From positions 434,001 to 498,000 of the forward strand of contig NZ_WFKM01000002.1 of NCBI RefSeq assembly GCF_011007365.1: 64,000 nucleotides of DNA. The letters are read 5' to 3'. The position numbers and the translations under genes are program-made. The DNA comes from Sphingobacterium sp. xlx-96. Lineage in GTDB: Bacteria; Bacteroidota; Bacteroidia; Sphingobacteriales; Sphingobacteriaceae. A model generated the notes under the pieces. It made no database searches, was not told the DNA's origin, and saw only the letters and a program-made list of their open reading frames with translations. Shown piece after piece: positions 59,586 through 64,000 of this stretch; within the stretch, counting starts at the first letter, position 1, and each line of letters opens with the position of its first letter.

Positions 59586-62060
59586 ATGGATATTAATTAC
59601 GTAGGCGAGCACCTATTGCCAGGAAAGATAGGTCAATTTTTTGTTATTCTTTCTTTTGGAGCATCCTTACTTTCACTTATCAGCTACTTCTTTGCGACTA
59701 AGAATCCCGAAGAGCGGCATTGGAAAAAATTAGGTCGTATCGGTTTTTTCTTAAACGCGCTATCAATCGTCATCATCGGTTCAATTCTTTTTTACTTAAT
59801 ATACAGTCACTATTTTGAATATCATTATGTTTGGAGTCACTCTTCAAGATCTCTCCCCACACACTACATTATATCCTCTTTTTGGGAAGGGCAAGAAGGC
59901 AGTTTCTGGCTTTGGATGTTCTGGCAGGTTGTATTAGGCACTGTTCTTGTTTTTAGAGCCAAAAGCTGGGAAACTCCTGTCATGACCTTCGTGATGCTTT
60001 GTCAGACATTTTTGGCAAGTATGCTGATTGGTGTAGAAATATTTGGAAGTCGTATCGGCAGCTCACCATTTATACTACTTCGCGATGCACTAGACATCCC
60101 GATCTTGAAAGACCCGAACTATCTTTCTATGATTGCCGATGGAAGAGGCTTAAACCCATTGTTACAGAACTATTGGATGGTCATCCACCCTCCGACCCTG
60201 TTCTTGGGTTTTGCGTCTATGATCGTCCCTTTTGCATACGCCGCATCCGGTTTATGGCAAAAAAGGTATAAAGAATGGATGACGCCGGGCCTACCGTGGG
60301 CGCTTTTTGCAGTAATGATATTAGGTGCAGGTATTATAATGGGGTCATTCTGGGCATATGAAGCGCTAAATTTCGGTGGCTTCTGGGCTTGGGACCCTGT
60401 AGAAAACGTATCCATTATTCCATGGTTTACCCTTATAGCAGCAGTACACGTAATTCTAGCGTACAAGCATTCAGGACATGGTTTTTTCACAGCCACCCTA
60501 CTCTCTCTTGTTAGTTTCGTCCTTGTAATTTATGCTTCTTACTTAACACGTTCAGGCATATTGGGCGAGACCTCCGTACACTCGTTTACTAGTTTAGGTA
60601 TGTCGGGACAGTTAATTTGGTTTAACCTGACCTTCCTCCTCATTATGATCGGCCTGTTGGTATGGAGAAGAAAAGAGATTCCTAATTCTCAAAAGGAAGA
60701 AGACATTTATTCCCGCGAGTTTTGGTTGTTTATCGGCGCCCTAGTGCTTACTGTAGCATGTGTACAAATGATTGCAACAACTTCAATCCCTGTATTTAAT
60801 GCTCTTTTTGGCACAAAAGTGGCCCCACCTATTGACCCTATTGCACACTATAACAAATGGCAAGGTGCCTTCGCGGTCGTCATCTTATTGCTTACTGCTG
60901 TAGCTCAATTCCTGAAATATAAACGCACAGATAGTAAAAAATTCTGGGCCTCGATCCTGGCTTCACTAATTGTTGCAATCCTAATAGGGGCACTTGTGAT
61001 CTATTTCACAAAAGTATACAGCAATGTCATGTATATGCTTATCACATTTACAGCTGTATTTTGTGTCGTTGCCAATATTCGTATATTGAGTGATGCATTC
61101 AAAGGCAAATGGAAACTTACAGGATCTGCAGTATCCCATATCGGATTTGGACTCCTTGTACTGGGTGCATTAATTGCAGCCGCTACGAATGAGGTAATAT
61201 CGATCAATGAAAGTGGTTATATCGGTGTTCAAAATTTCGGAAAAGAAGGTGACAAGTTTACTGATCCTGGAGAAAATCTATTCTTGACAGAAGGCGAACC
61301 TGTTCAAATGGGAGACTATAAAATCACATATGTAGGCGATAGTGTTGCTCCACCCAACGTATACTATCACATCAAATACGAGCGTCTGGACGAAGAGAGT
61401 GGAAAAGTAAAAGAGCATTTCATCTTGAGTCCATTTGCACAGAATAATCCGGACATGGGCGGGTTGATCGGTACTCCTGCAACCAAACACTACCTGACTC
61501 ACGATGTCTACACCCTGATTACGGCCGCCGCCGCGGATTCTCAAGCTCCCATGAGCAAGATTAAAGAAGAAGAGAAAACCGGATTTGAAGACTATGATGA
61601 ACCGGCCACCTATCAGGTGAATATCGGAGACACTTTACGCTATAGGAACGGTGTTTTTGTAATAGAAGGCATCAATAAAAATGCTAAACTAGAAAACATC
61701 CCATTAAAACCCAATGATGTCATAGTAGGCCTCAAAATTAAAGTCATCGCAGCAGACCAGAAATCATACGATGTAGAACCTACATTCTTGCTGAAAGAAG
61801 GTAACGCTTATGACTTTAATAAAGACGTAAGCGAACAGGGTTTGAAGTTTCGATTTACCAATATCTTGCCTGAAAAAGACAAGTTGGAAATTATGGTTTA
61901 CCAAAAACCTCTGCCGGAGAAGAAATGGATTGTCTTCAAAGCTATCAAATTTCCTTACATCAACTTCTTCTGGCTAGGAACAATTGTTATGACAGTTGGT
62001 TTCTGTATGGCGATATACAGACGAATCAAAGAAGCTAAAAATAATCCGACAAAATACTAA
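59586..62060 (+). CDS. ccmF: cytochrome c assembly protein CcmF/CcsA
   Basis: 824 residues, about 14 membrane helices plus periplasmic domain at the C-terminus. Heme-handling signatures: WMVIHPPTLFLGF (histidine near residue 200), the tryptophan-rich WWD motif GGFWAWDPVENVSIIPW at about 262-278, and HVILAYKHSGHGFF. Late soluble region about 545-790 (GDKFTDPGENLFLTEGEPVQMGDYKITYVGD ...) and a last helix FFWLGTIVMTVGFCMAIY. It takes heme from CcmE and ligates it to apocytochrome c. Overlaps the next gene by 1 bp (TAATG). CcmABCD and CcmH-like genes are not seen here. Confidence 0.94.
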   Translation: MDINYVGEHLLPGKIGQFFVILSFGASLLSLISYFFATKNPEERHWKKLGRIGFFLNALSIVIIGSILFYLIYSHYFEYHYVWSHSSRSLPTHYIISSFWEGQEGSFWLWMFWQVVLGTVLVFRAKSWETPVMTFVMLCQTFLASMLIGVEIFGSRIGSSPFILLRDALDIPILKDPNYLSMIADGRGLNPLLQNYWMVIHPPTLFLGFASMIVPFAYAASGLWQKRYKEWMTPGLPWALFAVMILGAGIIMGSFWAYEALNFGGFWAWDPVENVSIIPWFTLIAAVHVILAYKHSGHGFFTATLLSLVSFVLVIYASYLTRSGILGETSVHSFTSLGMSGQLIWFNLTFLLIMIGLLVWRRKEIPNSQKEEDIYSREFWLFIGALVLTVACVQMIATTSIPVFNALFGTKVAPPIDPIAHYNKWQGAFAVVILLLTAVAQFLKYKRTDSKKFWASILASLIVAILIGALVIYFTKVYSNVMYMLITFTAVFCVVANIRILSDAFKGKWKLTGSAVSHIGFGLLVLGALIAAATNEVISINESGYIGVQNFGKEGDKFTDPGENLFLTEGEPVQMGDYKITYVGDSVAPPNVYYHIKYERLDEESGKVKEHFILSPFAQNNPDMGGLIGTPATKHYLTHDVYTLITAAAADSQAPMSKIKEEEKTGFEDYDEPATYQVNIGDTLRYRNGVFVIEGINKNAKLENIPLKPNDVIVGLKIKVIAADQKSYDVEPTFLLKEGNAYDFNKDVSEQGLKFRFTNILPEKDKLEIMVYQKPLPEKKWIVFKAIKFPYINFFWLGTIVMTVGFCMAIYRRIKEAKNNPTKY

Positions 62061-62830
62061 TGATGGAAATTGTTGTATTGGGCAGTGGAAATGTTGCAAC
62101 GCACCTTGCAAAAGCGTTATATAAACATGGTCACGTGATAAAACAAGTCTTCAGCAAACGATCAGCCAATGCATTTGCATTGGCTGATGCCGTTAAAGCA
62201 GACGCTATCTCAGAGCTTTCAAATCTTGACCCAAGAGCTGACCTCTATCTTATAGCAGTTTCTGATACAGCCATTTCCCAAATAATTTCTGAAATGCCAG
62301 AAATAACAAAAGGAATCGTAGTACATAGCTCTGGAGCCACTCCCATCGAAGTTTTGCAGCGTTTTGACAAAACAGGAGTCTTATACCCTGCTCAAAGCAT
62401 AAGCAAACAACTCGAGATCGATATTTCACTTATACCATTCGGAATTGAAGCGAATTCGCTCGAGACCGCAGACTTACTATTTAACTTGTTATCCCCTATA
62501 GCTGTACGCATCTTCTCTTGCAACTCCAAACAACGATTAGCACTACACGTTTCGGCAGTCCTTGTTAACAACTTCCCCAATGCGTTATTTAGCATAGCAC
62601 AGCAAATCCTAGAACGCGAAAATATGGACTTTGATCTCCTGCGTCCAATCATTCTAGAAACAGCAAGTAAGGTCCAAAATCACCTCCCTACAGACGTACA
62701 GACCGGCCCAGCCGCAAGAAATGACATCGGCACGATAAACAGGCATTTGCAATTCCTAAGTTATTCAAATGAGCTAACTCAAATCTATCAACATTTGTCT
62801 GATTTCATTATAAAAAGCAGACATAAATAG
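62060..62830 (+). CDS. Rossmann/DUF2520 protein
   Basis: 256 residues. N-terminal NAD(P)-binding fold with VVLGSGNVATHLAKAL (GxGxxA) and LYLIAVSDTAISQIISEMP; C-terminal DUF2520 helical domain with VLYPAQSISKQ, HVSAVLVNNFPNALFSIAQQIL and GPAARNDIGTINRHLQFL. Similar in layout to ketopantoate/pyrroline-5-carboxylate reductases but its reaction is unknown. Overlaps ccmF by 1 bp, so likely co-translated with it; the link to cytochrome biogenesis is positional only. A second ATG at 62063 is equally possible. Confidence 0.88.
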   Translation: MMEIVVLGSGNVATHLAKALYKHGHVIKQVFSKRSANAFALADAVKADAISELSNLDPRADLYLIAVSDTAISQIISEMPEITKGIVVHSSGATPIEVLQRFDKTGVLYPAQSISKQLEIDISLIPFGIEANSLETADLLFNLLSPIAVRIFSCNSKQRLALHVSAVLVNNFPNALFSIAQQILERENMDFDLLRPIILETASKVQNHLPTDVQTGPAARNDIGTINRHLQFLSYSNELTQIYQHLSDFIIKSRHK

Positions 62831-62890
62831 CACATTGTTTACAAAAAAAATAAAAGTTTAAACCTCCATCCTAAAGCCCAAATTACTTGC

Positions 62891-62937
62891 TAATTTTGCT
62901 GAAAATTAAAACAAACGTTAATAACAAACGTTTGTTT
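62891..62937 (+). promoter_or_regulatory. -7 box followed by TetR-like operator
   Basis: -7 box TAATTTTG (62891-62898). Downstream, AAACAAACGTT (62909-62919) and AACGTTTGTTT (62927-62937) form an 11-bp inverted repeat; inside it AACAAACGTTTGTT (62923-62936) is a perfect 14-bp palindrome. The core ACAAACGTTTGT resembles TetR-family operators. It sits at about +5 to +33. Confidence 0.55.
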
Positions 62938-62959
62938 ATAGAGTAACTTCATATATATC

Positions 62960-64000
62960 ATGGCAGTTAGAAAACTAATTCTTGTATCCATTATTCTGTT
63001 AAATGTAATCATCATTTCTTTTGGGATTATCTTTACACCACGTTGGTTTTGGCTTTTAATCGTTCCAATTCCATTACTCATTATTGCGATCTACCATAGC
63101 GTTCAAACAAGTCACGCAATCCTCCGCAACTATCCTTTAGTTGGTTATTTTAGATATATATTCGAATCTATCCGCCCAGAGCTAAGACAATACTTTTGGG
63201 AATCAGATACAGACGGTCGTCCATTCAACAGAAGACAACGGTCTATTGTTTACCAAAGAGCTAAAAACCAACGGGAGACGGTAGCTTTTGGTATGCAGAC
63301 AGACCCTCAAGCCATCGGTAACGAATGGGTTGCACATTCTATATTTCCTACACATATAGAGAATCATGATCTGCGTACGATGGTTGGAAACAGCCAGTGT
63401 AAAAAACCTTATAGTTTAAGTATCTATAATATCTCTGCGATGAGTTATGGTGCGCTTAGTAAAACGGCAATTACAGCCCTAAATAAGGGTGCTGCTTTAC
63501 AGAACTTTGCACACAATACAGGAGAAGGCGGTATCAGTAATTATCATATAAACGGCGGGGACCTCATCTGGCAGGTTGGTACAGGCTATTTTGGTTGCAG
63601 AAACGAACATGGTTATTTTGATGATGATCTTTTCGCAGAAAAGGCAAGCAGGCCTTATGTAAAAATGATTGAATTAAAAATGTCACAGGGAGCGAAACCT
63701 GGTCACGGAGGAATACTTCCGGCGGCAAAGAACACACCAGAGGTTGCTGCTATCCGTCACGTGGTCCCAGGAACGGATGTTATGTCTCCGCCTGCACACA
63801 GTGCTTTTTCTACTCCATTAGAAATGATGGGATTTATACAGAGATTAAGAGACTTATCTGGCGGTAAACCAGTAGGTTTTAAGATTTGTATTGGAGATAA
63901 ACAGGAATTTATCGAGATCTGTCATGCTATGCAAACGACACAGATATTCCCAGATTTTATCTCTGTAGATGGATCAGAAGGGGGAACAGGTGCTGCACCC
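62960..64000 (+). CDS. membrane-anchored FMN glutamate-synthase-family protein, partial
   Basis: 347 codons visible, open at the right edge. N-terminal membrane helices (residues 6-46, LILVSIILLNVIIISFG and FWLLIVPIPLLIIAIYH), then the FMN-binding synthase domain of GltB: LSIYNISAMSYGALSKTAITALN, HNTGEGGISNYHINGGDLIWQVGTGYFG, MSQGAKPGHGGILPA, MSPPAHSAFSTPLEMMGFI and ISVDGSEGGTGAAP. It has no amidotransferase domain, like archaeal-type GltB2 proteins, and the visible part ends before any cysteine cluster. Such proteins are found in many bacteria with unknown in vivo substrate. Regulated probably by the TetR-like palindrome upstream. Confidence 0.9.
   Translation, partial: MAVRKLILVSIILLNVIIISFGIIFTPRWFWLLIVPIPLLIIAIYHSVQTSHAILRNYPLVGYFRYIFESIRPELRQYFWESDTDGRPFNRRQRSIVYQRAKNQRETVAFGMQTDPQAIGNEWVAHSIFPTHIENHDLRTMVGNSQCKKPYSLSIYNISAMSYGALSKTAITALNKGAALQNFAHNTGEGGISNYHINGGDLIWQVGTGYFGCRNEHGYFDDDLFAEKASRPYVKMIELKMSQGAKPGHGGILPAAKNTPEVAAIRHVVPGTDVMSPPAHSAFSTPLEMMGFIQRLRDLSGGKPVGFKICIGDKQEFIEICHAMQTTQIFPDFISVDGSEGGTGAAP

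Noticed and set aside
1..64000. tRNA, rRNA, CRISPR, prophage or insertion sequence
   Set aside because: Looked for T-loop/anticodon patterns in all gaps, regular long repeats with spacers, and transposase or integrase motifs; none found.

Overview
The window is chromosomal DNA from a member of the Bacteroidota, most likely a Sphingobacterium-like Sphingobacteriaceae. Evidence: Bacteroidota-restricted families (DUF4834, DUF4254, an OstA-like large protein, PAS-LuxR orphan regulators), genes without Shine-Dalgarno sequences, many upstream matches to the Bacteroidota -7 promoter element TAnnTTTG, and numerous 'SCSK/ACSK'-type lipoproteins. No rRNA, tRNA, CRISPR array, phage or insertion sequence was found.

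Layout. 1-4304 (minus): end of a RarD-like exporter, DUF721 (DciA-like), recF, DUF4834, a small membrane protein and tilS. 4399-6720 (plus): an OstA/LptA-like LPS-transport protein. 6979-10708 (minus): rdgB-type nucleotide pyrophosphatase, an unknown protein, a deoxyhypusine-synthase-like enzyme, a tiny membrane ORF and a dipeptide epimerase. 10857-22038: M64 peptidase, serine hydrolase lipoprotein, a TPR histidine kinase with its NarL-type response regulator, an OmpA lipoprotein, two unknown lipoproteins, two PAS-LuxR regulators and, between them, an outer-membrane-protein gene broken by an in-frame TAG. 22459-28445: gltB-gltD behind a structured leader, ended by two strong hairpins. 28688-30673: FUSC-type membrane protein. 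30948-38626: nuoHIJKLMN, the membrane half of complex I, without nuoA-G nearby.

38733-49458 is a surface-glycan locus: DUF4254, a GT9, two GT4-type enzymes, three GT2 enzymes, two paralogous RfaS-like proteins, and an adjacent GT6-GT11 pair that resembles the enzymes making histo-blood-group A/B-like epitopes. No flippase, polymerase or sugar-nucleotide genes are present, so lipooligosaccharide core decoration fits better than a capsule. The OstA-like protein (4399) and an LpxR-like lipid A deacylase (56030) fit the same envelope theme. 49632-58565: lipoproteins, SixA phosphatase, a DUF255 thioredoxin-domain protein, a SlyD-type isomerase, MnmD, LpxR and a dicarboxylate/glutamate symporter. 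59140-62830: CcmE of the rare CXXXY type, CcmF/CcsA and a DUF2520 protein. 62960-end: a membrane-anchored FMN glutamate-synthase-family protein, cut by the window edge, behind a TetR-like palindrome.

The less ordinary content is mostly non-coding: an 8-bp-period repeat family in four gaps between co-directional genes; four genes whose -7 box ends only 4-5 nt before the start codon (probable leaderless transcripts); structured leaders before gltB and ccmE; palindromes shared between unrelated promoters; and NarL-like TACCTAT sites near envelope genes.
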